From Cognatiluteimonas sedimenti (GTDB lineage: Bacteria; Pseudomonadota; Gammaproteobacteria; Xanthomonadales; Xanthomonadaceae), in NCBI RefSeq assembly GCF_022808325.1, contig NZ_JALGCL010000002.1, forward strand, positions 435,016 to 499,015: 64,000 nt of DNA. The letters are read 5' to 3'. The translations under genes and the position numbers were made by a program. This document shows, piece after piece, positions 48,769 through 57,835 of this stretch. The notes below the pieces were generated by a model. It searched no databases. It was not told the origin of the DNA and was given only the letters and a program-made list of their open reading frames with translations. Positions within the stretch are counted from its first letter, which is position 1; the number at the start of each line of letters is the position of its first letter.

Positions 48769-50828
48769 CACCGCGCAAGCAGGTGTTCGCGGCAATCATC
48801 GAGGCGGTGCTGCCCTTCATCATGCCCACGCCGGTGCGAGCGGACGGCGCCGGCGACAGCGCGGCGCTGCGCGCGGCGGTCGCTGCCGAGCGCGCCAGGG
48901 TGCCAGCGCCGCGGCAGCCGCGCGACGCTTTCCTGGCGCCGCCGGCCCTGCCAGTGGTGCGGCTGTCGCCCGACAGCCTCCACGTCGCCTACCTGCGCAA
49001 TGACGGCGAATCGCGCAGCCTCTGGCTGCTGCCCACCAAGGGCGGCGCGCCACGACAACTCGTGCCGCGCACCGAGGCAGACCAGCTCGGGTGGTCGCGC
49101 GACGGGCGCTGGCTGTTCGTGATCTCGCCGCGCTCGCTGGCGACGCTGGAGCTCGCGACCGGCGCCGGCATCCGCGTGCCGCTCCGTGGCCGGGACGAAC
49201 GCCGCGTGATGCAGGTCGACCTGTCGCGACCGGCGGCCGTGATCCTGCGCGAACGCGTCCGCCGCGGCACTTCGGAGCGCTGGCGCATTGTGCGCATGGA
49301 TGCACGCGGGCAGCGCACGCCGTTGTGGGAGGACGCGCACTGGGTGCACGACGTCGCCATCGACGCGCGCGGCCGCCTGGTCGCGCTCGCGCGATTCATG
49401 GGCGACCACGACGCCATCGCGGCGGTGGAACCGGGCGGCCGCCTGCGCGAGCTGCGGCGCATGGCGCCGATGGAAAGCGGAACGCTCGTGGGTGTGGACC
49501 GCGACGGCGCGCTGCTGCTGTCGGGCAACACCGGCGGCAACCTGCGGCGCGTGCTACGGCTGGATTTCGACGGGACCCTGCGCACCCTGCACGCCGATCC
49601 GCGCAACCAGGCCGACCTGGACGAGGTGGTGCTCGATGCAGCCGGCTCCGAGCCGTTGGTAGCGAGCTATCGCAGCGGCGTGGCGGCCAGCTACGGGCTG
49701 GGCAGCGCGCAAGCCGGGGTGGATGCGCTCTGGGCGAGGCTCGCCGGCCGCGACATCGGCATCGACATCGGCGCCGGTCCGCACCCGCGCTGGCTGGTGT
49801 CCGAGCGTGCCAGCACCCTGCGCGATGCGCGCTGGCACCTTTACGATCCGGCCAGCGGCAGGCTGCGCCCGATCCTCGCCGCCGCGGCGCAGGCCAGGCG
49901 CCCGCTGCCGGAAGTGGCGCTGGCGCGCAAGATCGCCTTCGACTATCCCGCGTCCGACGGCACGCGCGTGCGCGGCTTCCTGCTGCTGCCGCCCGGCGTC
50001 GATCCCGCGCGCCTGCCGCTGGTCGCCCACGTGCACGGCGGCCCGATCAACCACTTCCCGCCCGGTTACGACGCGATCGCGCAGTTGCTCGCCAACCGTG
50101 GTTACGCCGTGTTCCAGGCGAACTTCCGCGGTTCGACCGGCTTCGGGCGCGACTACACCTTCGCCCCGGGCGGCGATTACGGCAACGGCCGCGTGCAGCG
50201 GGACATCGTCGAGGGCGTGCGCTACCTGCTGGCACGGGGCATCGGCGATCCGCAACGGGTCGGCATCGTCGGCCATTCCTTCGGCGGCTATTCGGCGTTG
50301 CTGGGAGTGACATTCCAGCCGGACCTGTTCAAGGTCGGCGTGGCCGGATCGCCGCCGCCGGACCTCGCCTGGGGCATGCGCTGGCTGGTGGACGCGGGGG
50401 AGCAGGGTGCGCTGCCGGATCGCTCGCTGGCGCTGACGCTGCGCGCGCTGAAGATGGATCCCTCGGATCCCGCCACTTACGCGCGCCTGCACGCGCAGTC
50501 GCCGGCGGCGAACGTCGCGCGGATGCAGAAGCCGTTGCTGCTGATGGCCGGCGCCGCGGACCGCACGGTCGCGGCGCGGGGCGTCATCGACTACGCGGCG
50601 CGGCTGCAGCGGATCGGCAGGGAGGTCAGCCTGTACGTGGAGCCGGGTGGCGGCCATTCGCCGGTGGCGCCGCAACCGCGCGAAGCCTACGCCTACCTGA
50701 TGGTCGCGATGCTGCACGCACACCTGGGCGGGGCAGCACCGGACGCGCCCGGTGCCGGACTGCGCGCCTACCTGCGCGAGAACCTGCGGCTCGCCGGGCC
50801 CGAGTTCGCGGCGCTGAAGCAGCACTGA
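48765..50828 (+). CDS. Secreted S9-family prolyl oligopeptidase-like peptidase
   Basis: 687 aa. The N-terminus (KQVFAAIIEAVLPFIMPTPVRADG) looks like a signal peptide. Residues about 55-400 form a beta-propeller (VVRLSPDSLHVAYLRNDGESRSLWLLP and later repeats). The C-terminal catalytic domain has HVHGGPINHF, nucleophile Ser505 in GHSFGGYS, Asp599 in AGAADRTV and His631 in PGGGHSP, a complete triad. Such enzymes cut short peptides, often after Pro. Being in one ATGA-coupled operon with a GntR-controlled ABC system suggests it acts on a peptide the transporter handles. Confidence 0.9.
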   Translation: MTPRKQVFAAIIEAVLPFIMPTPVRADGAGDSAALRAAVAAERARVPAPRQPRDAFLAPPALPVVRLSPDSLHVAYLRNDGESRSLWLLPTKGGAPRQLVPRTEADQLGWSRDGRWLFVISPRSLATLELATGAGIRVPLRGRDERRVMQVDLSRPAAVILRERVRRGTSERWRIVRMDARGQRTPLWEDAHWVHDVAIDARGRLVALARFMGDHDAIAAVEPGGRLRELRRMAPMESGTLVGVDRDGALLLSGNTGGNLRRVLRLDFDGTLRTLHADPRNQADLDEVVLDAAGSEPLVASYRSGVAASYGLGSAQAGVDALWARLAGRDIGIDIGAGPHPRWLVSERASTLRDARWHLYDPASGRLRPILAAAAQARRPLPEVALARKIAFDYPASDGTRVRGFLLLPPGVDPARLPLVAHVHGGPINHFPPGYDAIAQLLANRGYAVFQANFRGSTGFGRDYTFAPGGDYGNGRVQRDIVEGVRYLLARGIGDPQRVGIVGHSFGGYSALLGVTFQPDLFKVGVAGSPPPDLAWGMRWLVDAGEQGALPDRSLALTLRALKMDPSDPATYARLHAQSPAANVARMQKPLLLMAGAADRTVAARGVIDYAARLQRIGREVSLYVEPGGGHSPVAPQPREAYAYLMVAMLHAHLGGAAPDAPGAGLRAYLRENLRLAGPEFAALKQH

Positions 50829-50859
50829 GCCCTGCGCGAGCCGCGGGCAGCCCCGCGGC

Positions 50860-51411
50860 TCAGGTGAACAGCGACACGCCAGGCACCAGCCATAGCGACA
50901 GCGCCGCCAGGCCGCTGCCGATCGCAGTCGCGGTCAGCACGTCGCTGGGATAGTGCAGGCCCAGCACCACACGCGAGGCGGCAACGCTGGCACTGAACGG
51001 GATCAGCAACCACGCCAGTGCGGGGTAGTGCGCCAGCGCGACCAGGGTGAAGGCGACCGCGTGCAGCGTGTGGCCGGACGGAAAACTGAATTCGTCCAGC
51101 GGCGCGACCCAGGCGCGGATGCGCACGTCGCTGGCGAATGGCCGCGGTCGCCGCGTCCAGTGCTTGAGCAGCTTGTAGACCAGCAACGCGATCGCGCCGG
51201 TCGCTGCCAGGTGCAGCGACGCGGTCAGGCCCGCGCGCCCGTCGGCCAGCAGTAGCGTGGCCATCAGCCCGTACCAGAACGGCCCGTCGCCCATCCGGCT
51301 GGTGGCGCCGAAGAACACGCGCAGCCCCTGGCGCGCGCACAGGCCGTTGGCGCGCAGGCACCAGCCGCGCTCGCCGGCGCGAAGCCGCTCATGCAGTGGC
51401 GCTGCGTGCAT
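50860..51411 (-). CDS. PAP2-family membrane phosphatase
   Basis: 183 aa. All three PAP2 motifs are present: KHWTRRPRPF, FPSGHTLHAV and SRVVLGLHYPSDV. Three or more membrane helices. Members dephosphorylate phosphatidic acid, undecaprenyl pyrophosphate or similar lipids. The gene overlaps the end of the glycosyltransferase gene by 23 bp, so the two are co-translated. Conversion of phosphatidic acid to diacylglycerol for the adjacent glycosyltransferase is an attractive inference. Confidence 0.9.
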   Translation of the reverse strand: MHAAPLHERLRAGERGWCLRANGLCARQGLRVFFGATSRMGDGPFWYGLMATLLLADGRAGLTASLHLAATGAIALLVYKLLKHWTRRPRPFASDVRIRAWVAPLDEFSFPSGHTLHAVAFTLVALAHYPALAWLLIPFSASVAASRVVLGLHYPSDVLTATAIGSGLAALSLWLVPGVSLFT

Positions 51412-52540
51412 CCGGCCTCCCCGCGCGCTGCAGCGCCTTCAGGATGTCGTCGAAGTCGGCGGCGACGCGCGCCGGGCGCAGGGCCGCAACCGCCGCGGGG
51501 GCGGCGTCGCGCATTGCCCCACGCAGCGTGGCGTCGCTGCCGATGCGCACGCAGGCGGCAATGAAGGCGGCCTCGTCGCCGTCTGCGGTCGCGGCGCCGT
51601 GGACGCCGTCGTGCAGGTGTTCGCGCGCGGCACCGTAATCGAAGGCCACCGTGGGCACGCCGCTGGCCAGGGCTTCCAGGGTGACGTTGCCGAAAGTCTC
51701 GCTACGGCTGGGGAAAAGGAACAGGTCGGCGCTGGCGAAATGACGCGCCAAGGCTTCTCCGCGCTGCACGCCGCAGAACACGAAATCCGGGTTTTCGCGC
51801 GCCAGGCGCGCCCGCTCGGGTCCGTCGCCGACCCAGACGAAACGCGCCCCGGTCCGCCGCGACTGCAATGCGCGGAATGCGCGCACCGCCAGGTCCAGGT
51901 TCTTCTCCGCGGCGATCCGCCCGACATGGATCACCGCCGGCGCGGCGGTGGCCAGTCCCCACTGCGCGCGCAGCGCCGGATCGCGGCGGCACGGAGAGAA
52001 CGACACCGTATCCACTGCGCGCGGCAACCGCACCACGTGGTCGAACCCGCGCGCCTGGAGGAATTGCTGCAGTTCGCGCGTCGGCACCAGGGTCGCGTCG
52101 CCGCGGTTGTGGAAATGCCGCATCCAGCGCAATGCCGCAGGCTCCAGGAACGCGGCGCCGTAATCGCGCATGTAGGCGTCGAAGCGGGTGTGGAACCCGG
52201 TCGCGGCGGGGATCCCGAGCCGGCGCGCGGTGCGCAGCGCGGACCAGCCCAGCGGGCCTTCCGTGGCGACGTAGAGCGCATCGGGCGGGCTCGCGCGCCA
52301 CGCCGACTGCAGTCGTTGCGTCGCCGGCAGGCCGAAGCGCAAGCCGGGATACCGCGGCAACGGCGCGCCGCGCAGCAGCAATTCGTGCGCCCCGCCCGGG
52401 CCTGTCTCGCCGGCGCGGCGCGGACGCAGCAGCACGACGTCGTGGCCGCGGTCGCGCAGGCCCCGTTCCAGCCCCTGCACGGTCAGGGCGACGCCGTTGA
52501 CTTCGGGCGGATAGGTCTCGCTGACGATCGCGTAGCGCAT
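51389..52540 (-). CDS. GT4-family glycosyltransferase (SqdX/MgtA-like)
   Basis: 383 aa. GT-B fold: MRYAIVSETYPPEVNGVALTVQGLERGLRDRGHDV is the N-terminal acceptor domain, and GFHTRFDAYMRDYG fits the SqdX/MgtA group. The nucleotide-sugar half has VIHVGRIAAEKNLDLAVRAF, FVWVGDGPERARL and FPSRSETFGNVTLEALASGVP (the EX7E motif). Relatives transfer sugars to diacylglycerol. The start at 52540 overrides a longer open frame. A weak Pho-box-like repeat lies about 56 nt upstream. Confidence 0.88.
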   Translation of the reverse strand: MRYAIVSETYPPEVNGVALTVQGLERGLRDRGHDVVLLRPRRAGETGPGGAHELLLRGAPLPRYPGLRFGLPATQRLQSAWRASPPDALYVATEGPLGWSALRTARRLGIPAATGFHTRFDAYMRDYGAAFLEPAALRWMRHFHNRGDATLVPTRELQQFLQARGFDHVVRLPRAVDTVSFSPCRRDPALRAQWGLATAAPAVIHVGRIAAEKNLDLAVRAFRALQSRRTGARFVWVGDGPERARLARENPDFVFCGVQRGEALARHFASADLFLFPSRSETFGNVTLEALASGVPTVAFDYGAAREHLHDGVHGAATADGDEAAFIAACVRIGSDATLRGAMRDAAPAAVAALRPARVAADFDDILKALQRAGRPDARSATA

Positions 52541-52595
52541 GCGGCGGCCCCGGTTTCGCCAAGGCTGCGCCGCGGGCATGAAGGGACGATGGCGG

Positions 52596-52617
52596 GGCAA
52601 TGACCAGGGCGTGACAC
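52596..52617 (-). promoter_or_regulatory. Pho-box-like repeat upstream of the glycosyltransferase
   Basis: Minus strand TGTCA-CGCCCT-GGTCA: two half-sites at 11-bp spacing, with the second half-site 4/5. It resembles the phoB site (TGTCA-CCGGAC-AGTCA). The -10 expected about 10 bp on is poor (ATCGTC), so this is tentative. The rest of the 198-bp gap to ppx shows nothing recognisable. Confidence 0.35.
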
Positions 52618-52738
52618 GCCCGACAGGGCCGGGTTGGTGGCCCTGCGCGCACCGCGCCGCGCGATCTTGCCGTGGCTGCCGCGCGGCGCCAGGGGCAAGG
52701 GCGTGCACCGTCCGGCAGCGCGCCGTCGGCAGCGCAGG

Positions 52739-54286
52739 TCAGTCGGTGTCGATCCGCAGCGTGATTCCCAGGGCTGCGAAGGCTTCCGGTTCCTCGGCGA
52801 GGTCGGCATGCAGCAGGGGGCGTGCCTCGAGCCAGCGCCTGGGCAAGGACAGCACCAGGGTGTCGCGGTCCGCCTGCAGGCGCAGATCGGGCAGGGCACC
52901 CGTTTCGTGCGAACGATGCAGCAGTACCGCCAGCCGCAGCAGCGCCGCCTTGCGCCGGGTCGCCGCCAGCAGGCGGTCGGGGATCAGGTCGAACGCCGAT
53001 TTGGGCACGTTGCGCCGGTGCGTGCGCACCAGCGCCGCCAGCACCCGCTGCTCCTGTACCGAGAAGCCGGCGATGTCGGAATGCTGCAGCACGTATGCCC
53101 CATGCACCTGGTACTGGCTGTGGGCGATGGCCAGTCCGAGTTCGTGCAGGCGCGCGGCCCAGGCCAGCATCAGGCGGTCGTCGGGTTCCAGCTGCCAGGC
53201 GCCGCAGACGCGATCGTGGAACTGCAGCGCGGTTGCGGCCACCCGCGCGGCCTGCGCGGCGTCGACGCCATAGCGCTGCATCAGCGCCTGCACCGAGGCG
53301 TCGCGCGGATCGTCGGCGCCGCCGCGCCCGAGCATGTCGTGCAGCACGCCTTCGCGCAGCGCGGCCTTGCTCACGGCCATGCGTTCCAGCCCGAGCGTGG
53401 CGAAGGCCGCTTCCAGCACCAGCACGCCGCCGGCGATGATCGGGCGGCGCTCGGCCGACAGCGAGGGCAGGTCGATGGCGTCGATGCGGCCGGCCGCGAG
53501 CAGGCGGTCGCGCACCTGCGGCAGCGCCGGCGCGGTGATCGCGCCCTTGGTGAGCTTCATTGCCGCGCAGATGTCGCCCACGGCCTTGATCGTGCCCGAG
53601 GCGCCCAGCGTCTCGTGCCAGCCCACGTGCCGGTAGACGCCGGCAAACTGCTGGAACTGCGCGCCCACCTCGAGCAGGGCCTCCTTCCAGCGCTTCCTGG
53701 TCAGCTTGCCGTCGCCGAAGAAGCGGGCCGTGGTCGCCACGCAGCCCAGCTGCAGGCTTTCGCGCTCGACCGCATCCAGGCCGGTGCCGATGATGCACTC
53801 GGTGGACCCACCGCCGATATCGATCACCAGCCGCAACTGTCCCGGCCGCGGCGGTTGCGCGTGGGCCACGCCCAGGTAGATCAGGCGCGCCTCCTCGCGG
53901 CCGGAAATGATCTCGATCGCATGGCCGAGGGCGGTCTCGGCCGGGACCAGGAACGCCTGCGGCGCGGCCAGCTGGCGCACGGTGTTGGTGGCCACCGCGC
54001 GCACGCGTTGCGGCGGGATGTCGCGCAGGCGCTGGCCGAAGCGCGCCAGGCACTCCAGCGCGCGCTTGCGCACGTCCGCGCGCAGGCCGCCGTTGCCGTC
54101 CAGGCCCTCGGCCAGCCGCACCATCTCGCGCAGGCGGTCGACCGTGCGCAGTTGCCCGAGCACGTAGCGCGACACCACCATGTGGAAACTGTTGGATCCC
54201 AGGTCGATGGCGGCGAGCAGGTCGCCGTCCTGCAGCGGCAGGGCGACCGAGCGTGGATGCAGGTGGGTGTGCGCAGCGTCGTTCAT
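52739..54286 (-). CDS. ppx: Exopolyphosphatase
   Basis: 515 aa. It removes terminal phosphates from polyphosphate; close paralogues act on pppGpp. ASKHA-fold motifs: LAAIDLGSNSFHMVVSRY and LRLVIDIGGGSTECIIGTG. The C-terminal half carries an HD-like region with AWAARLHELGLAIAHSQYQVHGAYVLQH, as in long Ppx. Start MNDAAHTHLHP at 54286. 8 bp after ppk, fourth gene of phoB-phoR-ppk-ppx. Confidence 0.95.
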   Translation of the reverse strand: MNDAAHTHLHPRSVALPLQDGDLLAAIDLGSNSFHMVVSRYVLGQLRTVDRLREMVRLAEGLDGNGGLRADVRKRALECLARFGQRLRDIPPQRVRAVATNTVRQLAAPQAFLVPAETALGHAIEIISGREEARLIYLGVAHAQPPRPGQLRLVIDIGGGSTECIIGTGLDAVERESLQLGCVATTARFFGDGKLTRKRWKEALLEVGAQFQQFAGVYRHVGWHETLGASGTIKAVGDICAAMKLTKGAITAPALPQVRDRLLAAGRIDAIDLPSLSAERRPIIAGGVLVLEAAFATLGLERMAVSKAALREGVLHDMLGRGGADDPRDASVQALMQRYGVDAAQAARVAATALQFHDRVCGAWQLEPDDRLMLAWAARLHELGLAIAHSQYQVHGAYVLQHSDIAGFSVQEQRVLAALVRTHRRNVPKSAFDLIPDRLLAATRRKAALLRLAVLLHRSHETGALPDLRLQADRDTLVLSLPRRWLEARPLLHADLAEEPEAFAALGITLRIDTD

Positions 54287-54294
54287 GGTTGGGC

Positions 54295-56448
54295 TCAGCC
54301 GCACAGCTTGGCCAGCAACGCGGCCTGCGCCGAATGCGGCATGGCGTCCGTCTCCGGGACGAGGTGGCGATAGCTGCCGTCGGCCTGCAGTTCCCAGGCG
54401 TTGAGGTTGTCGGCGAGGTAGTTGTCGAGCGCTTCGCCCTTGACCCGCGCCGCCAGTTCCGGCTCCAGGATGGGGAAGCAGACTTCGACCCGGCGCAACA
54501 GGTTGCGCTCGAGCCAGTCGGCGCTGGCGCAGAACAGCTCCGGCGCATCGGCGTTGGCGAACCAGTACACGCGGCTGTGCTCGAGGAAGCGACCCACGAT
54601 CGAGCGCACGCGGATGTTGTCGGAAACCCCCGGCAGTCCCGGGCGCAGGGTGCAGGCGCCGCGCACGACCAGGTCGATCGACACCCCGGCCTGCGACGCG
54701 GCGTACAGCGCGCGGACCACCTGCGGCTCGTTGAGCGCGTTCATCTTGGCGATGATGCGCGCGGGCCTGCCGGCGCGCGCGTGCCTGGTTTCGCGTTCGA
54801 TCCGTTGCAGCAGGCCGGCGTGCAGGGTGAACGGCGACTGCAGCAGTCGCTTGAGTTTCGTCGCCGGTGCCAGCCCGGACAGCTGCTGGAAGACCTGGTG
54901 GACGTCGTTGCCGATGTCGGTGTCGGCGGTGACCAGGCCGATATCGGTGTAGGCGCGCGCGGTGCCGGCGTGGTAGTTGCCCGTGCCCATGTGCACGTAG
55001 CGGCGCAGCTTGCGGCCTTCCCGGCGCACGATCAGCAGCATCTTGGCGTGGGTCTTGAAGCCGACCACGCCGTAGACCACCTGCACCCCGGCTTCCTGCA
55101 GGCGGTCGGCGAAGCCGAGGTTGGCTTCCTCGTCGAAGCGCGCGCGCAGTTCCACCACCGCGGTCACGTCCTTGCCGTTGCGCGCGGCCTGCACCAGCGC
55201 ATCGACGATCGCCGAGTCCTTGCCGGTGCGGTAGAGCGTCTGCTTGATCGCCAGCACGTTCGGATCCTCGGCGGCCTGCTTGACCAGCTCCAGCACCGGG
55301 GTGAAGGCATCGAATGGATGGTGCAGCAGCACGTCGCCGTCGCGCACGCGCTCGAAGATCGCATCGCCGCCGGCCAGCTTGCGGGGCTGGAACGGCGGGT
55401 ATTTCAGTTCCGGGCGCTGCACCAGGTCGTAGACCTGGATCACGCGGTTGAGGTTGACCGGGCCGTCGATGCGGTAGACCGCTTCATCCGGCAGTTCGAA
55501 GTTCTCAAGCAGCGTGCGCACGATGGGCTTCGGGCAGTTGCGCGCGATCTCCAGCCGCATTGCCCGCAGGTAGCCGCGGCCGACCAGTTCGTCGCGCAGC
55601 GCGAGCGCCAGGTTCTCGACCTCCTCCTCGTCGACGATCAACTCGGAGTTGCGGGTGACGCGGAACTGGTAGGCGCCCTTGACCTCCATCCCCGGGAACA
55701 TCTCGTCGACGAACGCCGACAGCACGGCCGACAGGAACACGAAGTCGTGCTCGCCGCCGGAGACCTTCTGCGGCAGCTGGATGATGCGTGGCAGCGAGCG
55801 CGGCGCGCGCACGATCGCCAGGTGCCCGGCGCGCCCGAACGCATCGCGGCCCTTGAGCACGACCACGATGTTGAGCGACTTGTTGAGGATCTTCGGGAAC
55901 GGGTGCGCCGGGTCGAGCCCCAATGGCGACAGCACCGGCATGATCTCGTCGCGGAAATAGGCGCGCAGCCAGCGGGTCTGCCTGGCGTTCCAGTGGTCGC
56001 GCGCCAGCACGCGCACGCCGGCTTCGCCCAGTGCCGGGCGCAGCACCTCGTTCCAGCAGCGGTATTGCGCCTGCACCAGCTCCGCGGCGCGGTCGTGGAT
56101 GCGCTTGAGCACGGTCGCCGGCGGCAACCCGTCGGGCGCCGGCGGCAGGTCGAAATCCAGCGCGTGGCGCACCGTGGCAGCGCGGATCTCGAAGAATTCG
56201 TCGAGGTTGGTGCAGGAGATGCAGAGGAACCGCAAACGCTCAAGCAGCGGCACCAGCGGATCCTGCGCCTGGGCCAGCACCCGGAAATTGAAGTCCAGCT
56301 GCGACAGTTCGCGGTTGGCGTAAAGCGCCGGGTCGCGCAGCGGATCGTCGGATTGCGGGTCCGGCGGCATCGCCGGCGCAAGCGCGGGAATCGCCGCGAC
56401 GCGGTTGGCGGCATGCTTTTTCGACGGCTTGCCCGACGACTTGTTCAC
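54295..56448 (-). CDS. ppk: Polyphosphate kinase 1
   Basis: 717 aa from a GTG start. It makes polyphosphate from ATP. LYANRELSQLDFNFRVLAQAQD is the PPK N-domain; KTHAKMLLIVRREG contains the His autophosphorylated during catalysis; YVHMGTGNYHAGTARAYTDIGL and the RRVEVCFPILEP end are standard. GTG 56448 overlaps the phoR stop as GTGA, and a basic leader (NKSSGKPSKKHAANR) precedes the domain. An internal ATG (MPPDPQ) would remove only this leader. Co-transcribed with phoBR, so polyphosphate synthesis is tied to phosphate sensing. Confidence 0.96.
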   Translation of the reverse strand: MNKSSGKPSKKHAANRVAAIPALAPAMPPDPQSDDPLRDPALYANRELSQLDFNFRVLAQAQDPLVPLLERLRFLCISCTNLDEFFEIRAATVRHALDFDLPPAPDGLPPATVLKRIHDRAAELVQAQYRCWNEVLRPALGEAGVRVLARDHWNARQTRWLRAYFRDEIMPVLSPLGLDPAHPFPKILNKSLNIVVVLKGRDAFGRAGHLAIVRAPRSLPRIIQLPQKVSGGEHDFVFLSAVLSAFVDEMFPGMEVKGAYQFRVTRNSELIVDEEEVENLALALRDELVGRGYLRAMRLEIARNCPKPIVRTLLENFELPDEAVYRIDGPVNLNRVIQVYDLVQRPELKYPPFQPRKLAGGDAIFERVRDGDVLLHHPFDAFTPVLELVKQAAEDPNVLAIKQTLYRTGKDSAIVDALVQAARNGKDVTAVVELRARFDEEANLGFADRLQEAGVQVVYGVVGFKTHAKMLLIVRREGRKLRRYVHMGTGNYHAGTARAYTDIGLVTADTDIGNDVHQVFQQLSGLAPATKLKRLLQSPFTLHAGLLQRIERETRHARAGRPARIIAKMNALNEPQVVRALYAASQAGVSIDLVVRGACTLRPGLPGVSDNIRVRSIVGRFLEHSRVYWFANADAPELFCASADWLERNLLRRVEVCFPILEPELAARVKGEALDNYLADNLNAWELQADGSYRHLVPETDAMPHSAQAALLAKLCG

Positions 56449-57773
56449 GCGATGCTCCAGGTGTCCTGCGGCTGGCGCGAACGCACGCGCGCGGCGCCAA
56501 AATGGCAGGAGAAGGTGCTGCCGCGCCCGACCTCGCTCTCGACCTCCAGCCACGCCTGGTGCAGTCCCAGCACGTGCTTGACGATCGCCAGGCCCAGCCC
56601 GGTACCGCCGCTTTCTCGCGAACGGCTGGTCGACACGCGGTAGAAGCGCTCGGTGATCCGCGGCAGGTGAGCGGCGGGAATGCCGAAGCCGCTGTCGCGT
56701 ACCGACAGCACCGCGCCGCCGTCGGCGTCGCGCCTGAGCCCGATCTCGATCGTGCCGCCGGCCGGCGTATAGCGCACCGCATTGCTCACGAGGTTGGAGA
56801 AGGCGCTGTGCAGTTCCTTGGTGGAGCCCCACAGGTCGACGCCGGCGGCATCCTCGATGCTGATCGCGTGGCGTTTCTGGCTGAGCGCTTCGGCCTCGCG
56901 CCTGAGCGTCGCCAGCATCGGGGCCATCGACACCTCCTCGTCGGCCAGCGCTTCCTGCGCTTCCAGCCGCGACAGCGTCAGCAGGTCCTCGACCAGCTGG
57001 GTCATGCGTTGCGACTGGCGCTGCATTTCCGCCAGCATCGGCGCCCAGTCCGGATGCTCGGCCGGATCCAGCATCTCCAGGTAGCCGTGCACCACCGTCA
57101 GCGGCGTGCGCAGTTCATGCGAGACGTTGGCCACGAAGTCCCGGCGCATCTGTTCCAGCCGGGTCAGCCGGCTGACGTCGCGCGCGACCAGCAGCCACAG
57201 GTCCTCGGAATAGGCGATCAGGCGCAGGCTCAGGCGCAGGTCCGGATCGACCGGCGACGCCGCATCGGTCAACGGCTCGGCGTTGCGGCCGGCGGCGAGC
57301 CAGTGCGCGACCGGCAGCGGTTGCAGCCGCTCGCCCAGCGCGGCGTCGACGTCGCGCGGGTAACGCAGCCCCAGCAGCGCAGTCGCCGCGGCGTTGAACC
57401 AGGCGATCCGCTGGCTGTTGCGCTCGACCACCACGACCGCATCCGGCAGTGCGTCCGCCACCGCGCGGTAAGCGCGCAGCATTCCGATCAGGCGCCGCTT
57501 GTGCTCGCGCATTTCCTGCTGGCCCCGGTGCAGCAGGCGGTCGAGCTCGTTCCAGACGCCGGTGCCGGGCGATGGCTCGAAGCGCTGGCGCGCGGTCAGG
57601 CGCAGCAGTACCCCGCGCAGCTTCCAGTAGTGCCAGGCGACCACGCCGAGCGCGGCGAGCGCCAGCACCAGGCCCGGGTGGCCCAGCACCACGCCAAGCG
57701 CAAGCGCGGCTGCCAGCACCAGCGCGAGCTGGCCGAGCGTCTTGAACCATGCGGTGCGGGCGCGGGGTGGCAT
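56445..57773 (-). CDS. phoR: Phosphate-regulon sensor histidine kinase PhoR
   Basis: 442 aa. Two N-terminal membrane helices (about residues 12-50), a PAS-like region with VADALPDAVVVVERNSQRIAWFNAAATALLG, DHp domain with phospho-acceptor His219 in FVANVSHELRTPLTVVHGYLEML, and a catalytic ATPase domain (SNLVSNAVRYTPAGG, DSGFGIP, GTGLGLAIVKHVL). Typical PhoR, lacking a large periplasmic sensor. Phosphate status is presumably relayed by the Pst/PhoU system, not in this window. It starts 62 bp after phoB and its stop overlaps ppk. Confidence 0.96.
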   Translation of the reverse strand: MPPRARTAWFKTLGQLALVLAAALALGVVLGHPGLVLALAALGVVAWHYWKLRGVLLRLTARQRFEPSPGTGVWNELDRLLHRGQQEMREHKRRLIGMLRAYRAVADALPDAVVVVERNSQRIAWFNAAATALLGLRYPRDVDAALGERLQPLPVAHWLAAGRNAEPLTDAASPVDPDLRLSLRLIAYSEDLWLLVARDVSRLTRLEQMRRDFVANVSHELRTPLTVVHGYLEMLDPAEHPDWAPMLAEMQRQSQRMTQLVEDLLTLSRLEAQEALADEEVSMAPMLATLRREAEALSQKRHAISIEDAAGVDLWGSTKELHSAFSNLVSNAVRYTPAGGTIEIGLRRDADGGAVLSVRDSGFGIPAAHLPRITERFYRVSTSRSRESGGTGLGLAIVKHVLGLHQAWLEVESEVGRGSTFSCHFGAARVRSRQPQDTWSIA

Positions 57774-57835
57774 CGGGCTAGTCTAGGCAATCGCGGCGGC
57801 GGCGGCTGGGAGCGGGCCGCGCGACGGTCGGGGAT

